In this document: positions 13,001-24,545 of the stretch, piece by piece
Position numbering within the stretch: the stretch's first letter is position 1
Layout: every line of letters begins with the position of its first letter
Source of the DNA: Dillenia suffruticosa
Taxonomy: Eukaryota; Streptophyta; Magnoliopsida; Dilleniales; Dilleniaceae
NCBI GenBank assembly: GCA_033439265.1
Contig: JAVTVX010000010.1
Coordinates: 13,314,001 to 13,378,000 of the forward strand
Length of the DNA stretch: 64,000 nucleotides
Direction: 5' to 3'
Position numbers and translations under genes: made by a program
Notes under the pieces: model-generated
The model's database searches: none
What the model saw: the letters and a program-made list of their open reading frames with translations, nothing else
Told to the model about the DNA's origin: nothing

Positions 13001-13635
13001 TAGGGTGAGCACTGTTTGATTGAAATCGAAAAAAAAAATTTGAACCTTTTTTTTATATTTTTGATAATTTATTATATATTCGATTTGATTTTAAATAAAA
13101 TTAAATTTTAAATTAATTTATTTAAACCATCGATTTTGATAATTTTTATTTCGGTCAATATTATATATTTTTTTAGATAATTTTTCTTTATATAAATATT
13201 ATTATAATATTATAATTAAAATTTAAAAAAATTTTAAATACATAATTAATGAAAAGTTTTCGATTTTTACTTTTTAATTTAATTTTTCTATTTTTAATGT
13301 AACTATTTTAAAAGAGAAAAATCTTAAAAAAAAATAGTGCAAAAATAATGAAAATTTTTACATTTCCACATTTGATTTGATCTTTTTATTTCTAATGTAA
13401 CTATTTTAAAAGAGAAAAACCTAAAAAGGAGAATATATGAATAACTAATGAAATTATTTTAATAATTTGATTAATTTGGATAATCGAATTGAATTAATTA
13501 TTTAATTTACTTAAATAACCAATCAATTTTTATTTTATTTGATTAAATTATAATTATGAAAATTATATAATCGAATTAAATCAGTTATTCTAATTTTAAT
13601 TATTTCAGTAACGGTTTAATCGAACATTCACCCTA
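13001..13635. mobile_element. hAT-like MITE (non-autonomous DNA transposon)
   Basis: The element begins TAGGGTGAGCACTGTTTGATT and ends, read in reverse, TAGGGTGAATGTTCGATT, giving imperfect terminal inverted repeats of about 20 bp. The interior is extremely AT-rich with no open frame. The flanking octamers are TGGACACG (12993-13000) and TAGACCCG (13636-13643), matching at six of eight positions, as expected for a decayed 8-bp hAT target duplication. TIRs of the form (C/T)AGGG(G)TGAGCA...TTCG are known from plant hAT MITEs. It lies just upstream of the BTB-MATH gene. Confidence 0.72.
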
Positions 13636-14500
13636 TAGACCCGGACCCGGATGCACAAGGTATAGAGACTTGACAAATTATTGGACACATCAAAACATAG
13701 AACGCAGACCCTGGTGCTAACATTGTAAAATAAAATTATTCATTTATATATATGTATGTATGTATGTACACATATAATTTAAATAACACTTCTCAATTTT
13801 GTGCACAGACCGTTATAATTTTAGTATATAATTAATTTATTATTTTTAATAATACAATTATAATTTATATTTATATTTAAATAACTTTTATAAAAATATG
13901 CGATAAAATTTTGTTTACATTTAATGTTAAATATTATTATGTAATAATAAGTTGGTCAGATAGCAAAAAACTAAAATAAAATTTTAAATTTTGTGTACAG
14001 AGAGTATAAGTGTCGATAAAGTTTTGTTTTTTAAGTGTTCAACCAAAATTGAAAATTTAACGTAATTGTCAAATATCGTTGATTCATGATTTTGTTACTT
14101 TTATAAATAATTATAATATCAATCAAATTGGATGCAAACATTAAAAATTTCTTGTATAAATTTTCACTTTTATAAATATATTATATATAATTAGTATATT
14201 ATTAATGGTAATAATAACAACTATGTTCTAATAATATTCTATATTTAAAATAATAATTAAAAAATAGACTTGTTATGTGAAATTTTTGACTAATAACCCC
14301 CCAACATGGATATATAAAAAATTAAAAATATAAATAAAAATTTTCTTTTATAATTTTTATTTTTTAATTGTTGTTTGTGTTTAATTACTTATTTAATTTT
14401 TGGATTTTATATAAAATTTATAATTAAATTTTAAATTTCAAATTTGGAAAAAATTGACAATTTAATCCTGTCGATAAACTTGTTATGTTGGCCGTTGATT
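13636..14500. other. AT-rich intergenic DNA
   Basis: Very AT-rich sequence with a short (TATG)n run near 13753-13768. Two short similar motifs around GTGCACAGA and GTGTACAGA occur at about 13800 and 13990. I see no gene here. Confidence 0.45.
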
Positions 14501-14639
14501 CTTCATCCAGACTGATGTGATATATAAGATGGATAAGTTAAATCGGAAATGATAAGGTAGTTAGAGAGGGAAGATGACGGGATACGTGATACATCAGCAC
14601 ATTCAATCAGCATTATATGAATTACTGACAACACTGCTA

Positions 14640-15380
14640 CGTCATCGTTTCTCTTCACCATCATGATACCGCTGCGCTGCCGCCGCACGGCAACGCTGCC
14701 TCGCCACCCTTGGCCTCCTGGCGGCAGGGGACTATTCCCTGCCACCAGTGTGGCCCTCAGCCGCAAGTGAAAGCTCGCGGCTAAGCCCCTCTCGCATCGG
14801 GGAGAGCTGCCACCACGGCCGTCGAATGGCGGAGGCTCGCCTCTGCCCAGCTTTCACACGCAGCGAGCCTCACTGTTCGCCGATGAGGCCAAGGGCCGGT
14901 AGCGTTCGTCTGCAATTGGTCTTCACCGCTCAATTTCAGTCCCTGTTCGTCATCCCCCTTCGATTTCTAGACAACGTTATCCGTTCGATTCATCATGATC
15001 ATAGTCTAGTCGTTCGATTTTACCATCGAATACAGATTCATCATCTTCATCAGTCGCCCAATTTCAGTTCGCCATCATCAGCGTCATCCTCATTCCCAGA
15101 CTCTGAATTCTTAACTCGCCATCGCGTTTGCCAATGGCCACGGCCTTCATCTTCGATCCGCTTCAAATCGTCGCCTGTTGAATCCTTCGTTTCGTTTCAG
15201 CCACCGCCGCCGCCGTCTGAAGCCGTTCGCCTTGGATCCATCACCCAGATTTGCCTTAGCCACCGGTCCGATCATCTTCTAGCCATCATCATCGAATTTC
15301 ATCAGGAGCCAACATCGCCATTAGTGTCTTCGTTGGATTTGCCGTGTTGGCGCCCAGGTGATCCAGGGTGAGTTATTGAA
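14640..15380 (+). other. GC-rich block, possible promoter/leader or captured gene fragment
   Basis: Base composition changes sharply from the flanking AT-rich DNA to GC-rich sequence. A 207-codon frame (14748-15371, plus strand) is open here, but its composition (Ser/Pro/Arg-rich, no recognisable domain) suggests an accident of GC content. The 16-base string GGTGATCCAGGGTGAG occurs twice, near 15356 and 15499. The block could be the leader of the coding-like segments downstream, or a gene fragment carried by a transposon. No function is claimed. Confidence 0.3.
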
Positions 15381-15582
15381 TACCCCGCTCCTGTTTTTAT
15401 TGGGTAGGGTGCAAGCTCGACTTGAACAGGCAATTAGGCCAAACTCAGTCAGACCGGAGTTCCAAGGTGCAATTCTCAGGTGGACTAATGATGGGTCAGG
15501 TGATCCAGGGTGAGACTTGGTTGTATTTCAGACAAGTTGTTTTGGGGTCTTGGGTTCTTCTGGGTCCATCTTTTGCTGAATA

Positions 15583-17310
15583 ATGACAATGTTATGTTTC
15601 ATTGGATTCAGATTTGTTGCTGCAAGCACTGGCCGTCAAATGAGTAGCCGACTTTTAAGCATGAAATCAGCAAATTCAATACGGGAATTGCCGGCATCAG
15701 ACCATGTCAGCACTGCAATGACCAATAATCTATTGCCATCAACTCGCCCCCCGGTCATGTCTAAGAGTCCACTACAATATATAGTGAGAGATGAGTCTGG
15801 AGAGGCCAATTTCAAAGTATCAATTTTGAGTGTGAGTAATAGTGTTGCTTCAGGTAATGCGCCTGATCGGAGGTCATTAGCTGTTCTTGTATATATCGTG
15901 TCAGTTTCTCACATTCAAATTATATACACTTGATTCATCTACTTGCAATAATTTTCTTTCTATCCAATACCTGCTTGACATGTTCTGCTGACACTCGTGC
16001 ATGACAAGAAATTCAAACCATTTCTTAACATCTCTGGGGTTGTTAGTTTGTTAGATCCTAAATATATGTGAATATCCTATTTAAGGGACTAGTTTTCTGG
16101 TCTCTAATATTGCTATTACGAAGGCTAATGCAACTTTGTTGTTAGAATGTTCTTTGTTTGGCCTTTCCCAGAAAGTAACAGAAAAAAGTGTCGACCTTAT
16201 CTGCATCTTGATACACCTTTTTGAATGTTTGTTTCAGAAAGGTCACTTTTTGATGCTAAATTGATTAGGGGGGTGAATGTTGCTTCTTGTCAAAGCAGAA
16301 CATTGAAGTACTGAATGCCTTGCAACACTTAAATTGGCATTATGATATAAAGATCATGAAGGTTGATCGGTAGTTCTCCGCGTCAAAAATATTACTTTCA
16401 TGGATTTTGGTCGTGTACCTATTACTTAGTACAAATTAACTACCTTGGATTGATGTGTGATCAACTCAATCTCGTAGTAATCTCTTCTACATTGAGGTTG
16501 AGTTACAAAGTAGATTTGTCGATGTTTGCACTTCAAGCCTCCATTTTATATTTTTTTTGCGTATGGTACCAGTCTAATGAAGCGATAACAAAGCAATGGC
16601 TCTTCTTCTTTGCTTTTGCCCATGATTCCTGAAAGTCCTGATATGCATCAACTGTTTGTTTCTGATGATGTTGTTTTCTGTATGCAGTGGACCAAGGGCA
16701 GTTCGTGTTGTTAATTCTTCCTCAGAAAGACTAGGAGGGGCAAGGGTAGTTGCAACAGCCGTCGTTTCTGATGACGTGAACAAAATTAAGGATATGTAAT
16801 GTAGGTGGAACTGGTTTCTAATCCAGGAGGTGACACCAGGTCTTCTGTATGTCATGATGCAAGAGAGTCTAAAGGTACATCTCAAATTTGAGTGAAACCC
16901 TGGTTATCATTCACTAGAATTTCTTGGTGTGTTTGTGGATATAAAAAACTCACACACACATAATATATATATCCTTTTTAATTTTGAATTGCCATGATTA
17001 CTGATGTTCTTGTGCAAATCTACTCGGGCATTGTTTCTAATGTGGCCAAATGTGCCAAATGTTAATGAGTTATATCATTTTCCTTGTGTTTTCTTGTCTC
17101 TGTGCTTCGTTTATTCTTTTTCCTTATTTTTTTAATGATCTCCTGTCTGTACATTCTCTAATGAGTAGGGAAGAAAATAAATTGGACTCTCTCTTATCAG
17201 CTGTTTGTTTATGTATTTTCCTCTCCCTCAAGTACATAACAAGTGACACCACATTTGCTGTGCTTTCCCAGGCTGCAGCTGGAATAAGGGGATCATCATT
17301 GGTAAGGGCA
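15583..17310 (+). CDS. Unassigned coding-like segments, possible gene or gene fragment
   Basis: Three segments look exon-like. First, 15583 to about 15853 is open and ends before a possible donor (GCTTCAG/GTAATG); it contains [20 protein letters not shown] and [19 protein letters not shown]. Second, 16688-16797 follows TGTATGCAG and reads [20 protein letters not shown], then ...[10 protein letters not shown] and a stop, in a phase that does not join cleanly to the first. Just after, 16802-16875 is open in another frame ([20 protein letters not shown]) with a donor at its end. Third, about 17270-17301 reads [10 protein letters not shown] before GTAAGG. I recognise no family. The phase mismatches suggest a decayed gene or a captured fragment. 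The coordinates enclose the segments and are not an exact CDS. Confidence 0.25.
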
Positions 17311-17692
17311 CGGCCTCATTCTGCCACTTCTCTTCTAGATTTTATACAAATTATAAGTTGATTTCTTGTTGAGCTCCCTCCAACTTGTGATGTTCTGTGG
17401 AGGACTTTGTCGGACTTAGACCCTTGATTTCTGTAGGTCATTGCTTAAATAATTTTGTTAGTGTCTCATAAAATAAAGGAATTTGAGATTTAGACCAAGA
17501 TTTTAAATAACCAAATTTATTTTGTTTTTGCTCTTTACTTTGCTGCGGAAACTCTCACTGATCATCAATATGCCTGGTAATCCAAATGCGGGTGTGAATC
17601 CATAGAGGCTTTAGTGCCTGCCCTCAAGCATGCTTTGAACCAGATTAAGGGTAACTAGAGTGAAAAGCATCCTCGCCACTTCCCCCATCCAC

Positions 17693-17913
17693 AAGCAACG
17701 TTGGTGTAACCAACGAACAGTTAACCCACTGGGATGTGACGTTAGATCTCTTATTCAAGTTTTCGAGTTCAACTCATAATTTACATATGAAAAAAACTAC
17801 GTTGAGAGGGTAGCTTCCTTAATAGGTTATTTTAAATTCTGAACCAAATTAATCAAAATATAATTTCAGATACCATTTAGTATAACAAAAAAAAAAAAAA
17901 AGCAACATCAGTG
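17693..17913 (+). mobile_element. SINE family A, copy 1
   Basis: A body of about 195 bp (17707-17901) starts TAACCAACGAACAGTTAACC (A-box-like), has a B-box-like GAGTTCAACTC at about 17765, and ends in a 15-base poly(A). Flanks AAGCAACGTTGGTG (17693-17706) and AAGCAACATCAGTG (17900-17913) match at 11 of 14 positions, consistent with an aged target duplication. The sequence is similar, base by base, to the reverse complements of the copies at 58551, 34266 and 19583. Confidence 0.75.
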
Positions 17914-19582
17914 GATGTGTGGGAATCTAGTTATAAGCTTGCGGGTGGTGGCTACGATGAGCATATCCTCGAGCCAAGACAAGCGTGTTCATTTCGGATC
18001 TTCCCTGTGTTATGTTTGGTCGGTCGCCAGTTTCTTGTTTCCTGTAAAATATAATTGGAATTTGGCTTGTGCAAATTGTCCACCCTGTCGAATGAAATGA
18101 AAAGGGTCAATCTTTACATAGAACAACAAAAGGTACATTTTATTCGTAGGTAGTTATATTTTAATTATTCTGATTTGATTATTTATAAAAATTTTATTTT
18201 TTAATATAATTTTTATTATTTTTAAATTTAAAATCTAAAAATTAATTAAAAATTTTAATATTTTATTTTATTAAAACGACTCTCATTTCATATTCGCTCT
18301 GCTTTGTACCGGACTCAGCTGTAGGCCGCAAGAATGGGCTGTACCCAAACCCAGGCCAACTCGAATATTCGGATTGAGCATTGAATGATGAGGTCCAACA
18401 TTCTAGTTTCGTGTTTGGTGCATGTAACTCAGAGGGCTCATGACGATGGACGCACTTTCATTCGGTTTTGAACCTTCCATATTCTCTATTCTCTGTCATT
18501 GCCATGTTGCTTCTTGTCTCGGTAATCTCGATAGCTGAATTCGAGCACTCACAGTTGCTCAGAAGCAGAAGCTCGTGACTCTGATGAAAGAGGAGGACCG
18601 CCGCTACGGTGCAGCTCTTTTTACTGCTCAATCAAATGTGCTATACCACCGAACTCTTATGAATCGAATAACCAAGTTCTCTGTCTTTTTTATCAAAAAT
18701 TTTAAATTTGTATCTTAAAAATAAATAAAAATAATTTATAAAATCTAATTTCTTAATATACTCTACAATATTCAAATTATATTAATCGAATAAAATCTGA
18801 ATATCAATAGATGATAAATATCACTTACACTAAAAAATAAAAAATAAAAAAAGAAAAATGTGCTTTGCCGGTGCCATGCCTCCTCACAAGATAATGTAAA
18901 ATATTTTTCAAGAAATTAATTTCGGTAAAACAAGCATTACCCAATTCTAGTTAAAAAGAAAAAAAAAAACAAACCCTGGATATAGGATTGCTTGACTTAG
19001 TTCAAGTTGTCTTTACTTTATTTTACTTCGTATCCTTTATTTTTTTTTTTAACAAGAATTTAAACTTAGTATTATCAGATTGGGAGAAACAGATTTGTAC
19101 CATTAAATTATCACCTTGAAAGCCTTTATATCCTTTTCGGACAAGGACTTGATAGCTCCTCTTGATATTTATTTTGTTTTAAATTTTGTCAAAGTGTCCG
19201 CTAAGGTTTATAATGTTTTTATGTTTCCCTCCATCTATTTTAGGAATTAAATGTCACAAAAATAATAAATCGACAAAATTAAAATTATAAAATTATGTAA
19301 CAAAAATTTAGTTTATTCAATCATCATTATCTAATTTTTCTACTTGTGTAGACAAATTCAAAGACCTTAACCTGGTTTTTTTTTCAAAAAAAAGTAAAAT
19401 CAAGTTTTGTAATATAAGAACAAAGTTATTTTTTTTTAATTTAAATATACAAATCAAATTCTTAAATAATCCGCTATATAAATTTTTTTATATTATTATA
19501 TTTTATTTTATATCATATTCAATTATTTTTGGAAAAAAAGTCCTTACAACCCAAGTCAGCCATTTCTAAGCTAAAACAAGAA

Positions 19583-19783
19583 TTTTTTTTATACTATACG
19601 AATCGATATCTAAAATCATATTTTGATTAATCATATTCTGATTAATCTGATTCAAGATTTATAGTGACTCGTTTAAAAAAATTATTCTCTCAATATAGTT
19701 TATTTAATATTTAAATTATGAGTCAAACTCATAATTTTAATTAAAAAATTGGTATTATATCTTTTGCTAAACTAACGGCTGGT
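19583..19783 (-). mobile_element. SINE family A, copy 4
   Basis: On the plus strand it begins with a T-run (poly(A) tail of a minus-strand element) followed by TACTATACGAATCGATATCT and then the family motif ATCATATTTTGATTAATC...GATT. It ends near CTAAACTAACGG, aligned with the 5' CCAATGATCAGTTGACC of copy 2 read in reverse. The flanks are too diverged to name a clear target duplication. Confidence 0.6.
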
Positions 19784-20697
19784 TACGCTGGACAAAGATA
19801 TCACCGCACTCAAAACAAAAGTTTTCTGGTCTAAAGCAAAATCAATAAATTTTGCTTGACGAGGGGCCCACCGTCACTAGCAATTAGCTCACCAACCCAT
19901 TCAGATGCATATTTTTTTTTATTGTTTATTATTAGGAACCACTCCAAACCAATGATGGGGTACACCATAGGTCCTGTTTGGAACCTCCTTTTTTATTTTT
20001 TTAACTTAACTTAACTTTATTTTATATTATATTAATAATATTTTTTAATTAAAATAATTTTTTGATAATAATATAAATATTACAAATAAAGATCAAAATA
20101 TTTTATAAAAAAATTAAAATTTTTGGGTATATTTTGGTGGGGTCTTATACCCACCACCAAATGGGACAGATGACCCAAGGTCCTCTGGAAAACGATCCAC
20201 CTTCTTGGGTCTTTTTTCCTTTTTTCTTTTTTTTTTTTTAAATTATTTTCCTTTTTCTCCCTCTTCATAAATAGTGATCAAATTGGATAAATTAAGGTTG
20301 GTATCCCTTAACCTTCCATAATTCAAAACTTGTCATGAAACCCAACATAAGTATTATATATATTTAAAAAAAAAAAATAATTAATAGAATCAATGAGTGC
20401 AATTAGTTCTTTTAAACATCATTTTGTCATCTGATTTAAGATTTAAATAGATAAATAATAGTGAGGGATGTCTTTACTCTGTCCTTTAAAGGGTTAAAAT
20501 TGGCAATGGCAATTGAGTTCACCTACCCCTTTCGTGTTCAAATGTATTGGAGTCTTTTTTAAGTCGGTGGGTGATAAGTAAGGGAGGACATCTTCGTTGT
20601 TGGTCGATATATTTTCGATAATTATAATAAATTTGATTAAATTTGATTTGAATTAAATTAAATATTTAATAAATAAGATTCTTTCAAAACCGAGTTG

Positions 20698-20800
20698 TAA
20701 GATCTCGGAAAGCTGGGTTGTTGCCGGGTCATGGCAAGTCAAATAGTTGTAGGTCTTGGTAATTAGATGCTAATTTTCTCACTTTTCTCTCTATAGATTA
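20698..20800 (+). repeat. Direct repeat, unit 1
   Basis: About 90 bp around GGGTTGTTGCCG, TCATGGCAAGTCAAATAGTT and GGTAATTAGATG is repeated at about 21984-22086 with roughly 85-90 percent identity by eye. It is of unknown origin. Confidence 0.7.
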
Positions 20801-21516
20801 TTATTTTTTTAATACCCGGATGGCATTTTCTGAAAAAAAAAAGAAATTAGGTTTAAGATGAGGAAGGAGGATCCTGTAAGAGGCCATCACGTGACAGATC
20901 TCAAATATAAAAAGATTGAGTTGGCAGAAAACAACTCAACAATTGTTTCCAATAAAAAAGACCATACATATATATATAGATTTTTTTGAAGTTGAGTTGA
21001 CCAGATTAATTTAAGACAATGATGCAAGAAATTGCAAATTGAGATTAAATATTACAATATTTACTTTGCTATGGTGAGAGAATTGCTATGATTTATCTGA
21101 TTGGAACATCTAGTTGACTTACAATAAGCAAAAACAAAAACCCAGATGAGGAAAATAATAATAATAATATGAGTTTACATGTGGAATTTATAGGTCTATT
21201 TCGAAAAGTTGAAATTGGGTAATAAGAGCAGACAATGCTCGGTCAGACAATGCTCGGTCAAGAACTATAGTTCAATTAGTACTGTCTTTCTGTTGTTTAA
21301 AATAATTTTAAATTCGAATCTTTTTATGTATATAAAAAAAATAAAAATAGGTATTGCTTGGCTGAAAGAGAGATGGAGAATGACCCGTGTTGTTACTCCT
21401 TTTGAAAATGATAATAGAAATTATTTTTATTATGAAATATCTAATTTAAATTATAATTACTATTTTTAAAATTAATCTATCGTAATTCAATATGATATCA
21501 AGAGGTGAGATATATC

Positions 21517-21556
21517 CTCGATAACTCGATAACTCGATAACTCGATAACTAGATAG
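21517..21556. repeat. Octamer minisatellite (CTCGATAA)n
   Basis: Four head-to-tail copies of CTCGATAA followed by a diverged copy CTAGATAG. Confidence 0.85.
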
Positions 21557-21870
21557 TCAGGATATACTGCAATAAAAAGTAGGAATATTTTTTAATACGA
21601 TTATAATAATAATATTAATTTGTTTTATAAAAAAAGTCAATTTTATTTATAAAACTTATATTTTTATATAAAATTTTTCATTTAAATTTAAAAAATTAGA
21701 GATAAGTTGAACTAAACCAAAAGAAAGTTAAGCTTTTCCACATAGCCTCTATATGTATTTGTGAGTTATCAAATGTATTTAATGAATTTATTAGCAATAC
21801 TCAAGAACAAAGGCCAAGATTATGCCTATTAAAAAGGAAAAATAACAAAAAGGAGAAAACTCTTAGTACA

Positions 21871-21955
21871 TTTTTTTTTTCACCATAGATATTTAAGATT
21901 TATCGGATTAATCCGGTTTAAACACTATATGACTCATTTTAGGGGTTATCTTTTT
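21871..21955 (-). mobile_element. SINE family A, copy 5 (truncated)
   Basis: A ten-base T-run is followed by CACCATAGATATTTAAGATT and then CGGATTAATCCGGTTTAAAC and ACTCATTTTAGGGG, which align with the 3' half of family A copies read in reverse. The 5' tRNA-like half is absent. Confidence 0.5.
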
Positions 21956-21983
21956 CAAATCTTTTTTTATTATTTTCAAAATT

Positions 21984-22086
21984 CGAAATGAGTTCGGTAA
22001 AGTTGGGTTGTTGCCGTATCATGGCAAGTCAAATAGTTATAGGTCTGGGTAATTAGATGTGTAATTCTCTCTCTCTCTTTCTCTAT
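21984..22086 (+). repeat. Direct repeat, unit 2
   Basis: Second copy of the approximately 90-bp repeat described at 20698. It shares GTTGGGTTGTTGCCG, CATGGCAAGTCAAATAGTTA and GGTAATTAGATG, and ends in a CT-rich run. Confidence 0.7.
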
Positions 22087-23136
22087 TCTCTTTTAAGAAA
22101 AAAATCTTGATACATGTACATCAAATGGTGAATGTATAGAATGAATTCAACCACTACAATAAGACCAGGTGAATTTTTTGGTATAAAAGATTATTTTATG
22201 GTAATGATAATATTAATTTATTTTATAAAAAATTTAATTTTTATTTGCAAAACTTATAATTTTAACATAAAACTTTTTATTTAAATTTAAAAGTTAGAAA
22301 TAAGTTAAGCTAAACTAAAAATATTTAAACTTTTCCACATAGCCTCCAAGTGTACATAATTTTTCAATATAAAAGATTATTATTATGATGATGATATTCG
22401 ATTATTTTATGGAAAAATTCAATTTTTTTTTATAAAACTTATAATTTTTGCATAAAGCTTTTTTCATTTAAATTTAAAATTAGAGATAAGTTGATCTAAA
22501 TTAGAGATAGTTAAGCCTCCAAGTTTCATATAAATTTTTTTTGATTTTCAATTTTCAATTTGACAAATTTTTATTTTCTTTTAAATTCAAAAATTAAAAA
22601 TAAGTTGAGCTATCGATATAGCCTCCTAGCGTACCTACTTAATTTGTGAGTTATATTATACGTATTTAATAAATTTATCAATAATAGTTAAAAATCAGAG
22701 TCACGTATAAAAAATAAAAAATAAAAAAAAATATAGATACATGTATATCAGAAATGTAATTTTTAATGATTTCTGAATTATCAAATATATTTAGTCAGTA
22801 ATATTTACAAGTCAGAGTCGATTTAGATTTATGTGAATTAAAAATGAAAAGCAAAAAAAGAAAGGAGTATATTGGTGCATGTACATCAAGAATGCATCCC
22901 CTATTTCTTAAATATTGATATTCATGGATTAATTATTTATTTTGCTAATAATTGATTAATTAATTAATTAATTAGTGGAAGGTTAATTAATTATTCCTTT
23001 TGGTTTAACTAGTGGGAGGTTTTCTGGAAAGTGGGTTGGGTGGGGAGGGGGCGAAATGACAAAAATACCCTAAAATAGATGGTAATAGAAACAATAATAA
23101 AATTAAAAAATAGGCAGAGAAGTGGATCTAAAATGA

Positions 23137-23296
23137 TATAAATGTACAGAGTGTGAATGAGGTGAGCAGTATAAATGACCCAAATCTCACACTCTTCTCT
23201 TGCGCCGGTCTCTTCGCTCCTCTCATTTCGCTCTCTTTCTCCCCCACGCACTTACTCTCTCTCTCTTACATTTCTTCGCTTCAAATCCTTCGGCAT

Positions 23297-23346
<50 letters not shown>
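23137..23346 (+). promoter_or_regulatory. Methionine synthase core promoter and CT-rich leader
   Basis: Two TATA-like boxes lie at about 23137-23143 (TATAAAT) and 23170-23175 (TATAAA). The second is followed by a pyrimidine-rich stretch and a (CT)n run at 23300-23346. A 5'UTR intron probably starts at CATCAG/GT near 23300 and ends at ATATAG/AGCAATGG (24541), four bases before the start codon. A long leader intron is common in highly expressed plant housekeeping genes. The exact transcription start cannot be seen. Confidence 0.55.
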
Positions 23347-23349
<3 letters not shown>

Positions 23350-24545
23350 TCATTCACTTGGTATTAAACTTTTACATTACTATCGAAGTTATATAGATCT
23401 GATCTAGTTGTTAGTTTCAGGTATTTGTGTACTGATAAGTAAGTTGCTAGTCTTACCAAGTGTATTTATGAATCTGGGTCTGGACCGAGTTGAAATTGTG
23501 TTATAGATCTGGACTTCGTAGTTGCTTTGACTCATTTTTTGTGCTTTTCGTCACATGGTTTCTCCTAATTCTGTGATTTATGGACTTTTACGATTTTTTC
23601 GGTTGATGGGTTTAATTAGATTTGAGTTGATTCAAGTCATTTTCACTATGGTTAATCGGGATACTAACTTTAGTTGGATTCTGGTATCCTTCGTGTTCTA
23701 TGTTTGCATTTCCTAATTCTTTGCCGGGTTTTGTCTACCGGGGATCTTAGTCCTTTTTTTTTTTTTGAGACCGGATCTGAAGTTGGTTTTCTGAGATTTG
23801 ATTTATAAGTTGTCATTTTGTAGCATTTCTGCAACTCGTGTTTTCCTAGGTGTTCATTATAACGTTTCTCATCATTTCTAGTGTAGATTTGATGCTGATG
23901 GTTCTCATGGAAATTGTGTATTCTTCCGGGATGGGATCTAATGTTTTTGTGGATCATGGGTTCTTGGACTTTTATAAAAAGCAATATTATATAATTAGTC
24001 TTCTCTTCTTTGGTTAATTTGTTTTGGTATGTGTACTTTGGAGTGCTTGTTACTCTGTAGAAGCCTCTTTTTTGCTTTTTAGACAACAAAAGGTGGAATA
24101 ATTGGTTTCTTGATATAAACTTTACTAGCTAAATGCTGGGGAAGAGGGGGTGGGTGTAGGCATTTTTTTTTAATTGCATAATGTTGTTATTAAGTGCAAT
24201 GCTTTTATTGAAGAAAATAGCTTACAATCGGTTGGAATGTTTAGATACCTGTTGCTTGGGCAGTGACTTGAGCACCTATTTAGTTTAGCTTAATGAATGA
24301 ACGAACGAATGAACAAATGAATGAATGAATGATTTATTTATTTATTTATTTTGCTGTGTAGTGGGAGTAATTGGATTTGAAACCTGATCTCCATAAGTCA
24401 ATAATTCTGTACCCTTTGGATAGCCTTCTTGTTCAAAGCCCTTTCCACTACTTTATATTTATTTAAATTATTATCTTGGCTGAAGTTAGTTGCTAACATC
24501 ATAAAAAAAGTCTGAATATATTTTGTTGTCATGTAATATAGAGCA

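Larger units (their letters stand above)
21590..22890. repeat. Degenerate tandem array, about 160-190 bp modules
   Basis: Modules start near 21600, 22195, 22375 and 22535, with a partial one near 22770. Each has TTATTTTATAAAAAA-like sequence, then ACTTATAATTTT, CATTTAAATTTAAAA, GAGATAAGTTGA and CCACATAGCCTC or a close variant. The motif ACATGTACATCA recurs near 22112 and 22878 (ACATGTATATCA at 22739). The array is interrupted by a truncated SINE and by unit 2 of the 20698 direct repeat, so a longer composite unit is also possible. Confidence 0.65.
18100..23130. other. Gene-poor, repeat-rich intergenic region
   Basis: About 5 kb of AT-rich DNA between the unassigned segments and the methionine synthase promoter. 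It contains two SINE family A copies, a direct repeat pair at 20698/21984, a degenerate tandem array (about 21590-22890), a CTCGATAA octamer repeat, a 15-bp tandem duplication around GACAATGCTCGGTCA near 21230-21260, and an ATTA run near 22950-22972. I see no gene. Confidence 0.6.

Noticed and set aside
14748-15371. 207-codon plus-strand open frame in the GC-rich block
   Set aside because: No domain, Ser/Pro/Arg-skewed composition, and long open frames are expected by chance in GC-rich sequence.
23153-23407. Ser/Leu-repeat proteins encoded across the CT run near the methionine synthase leader
   Set aside because: They are translations of a dinucleotide repeat in an untranslated leader or intron.
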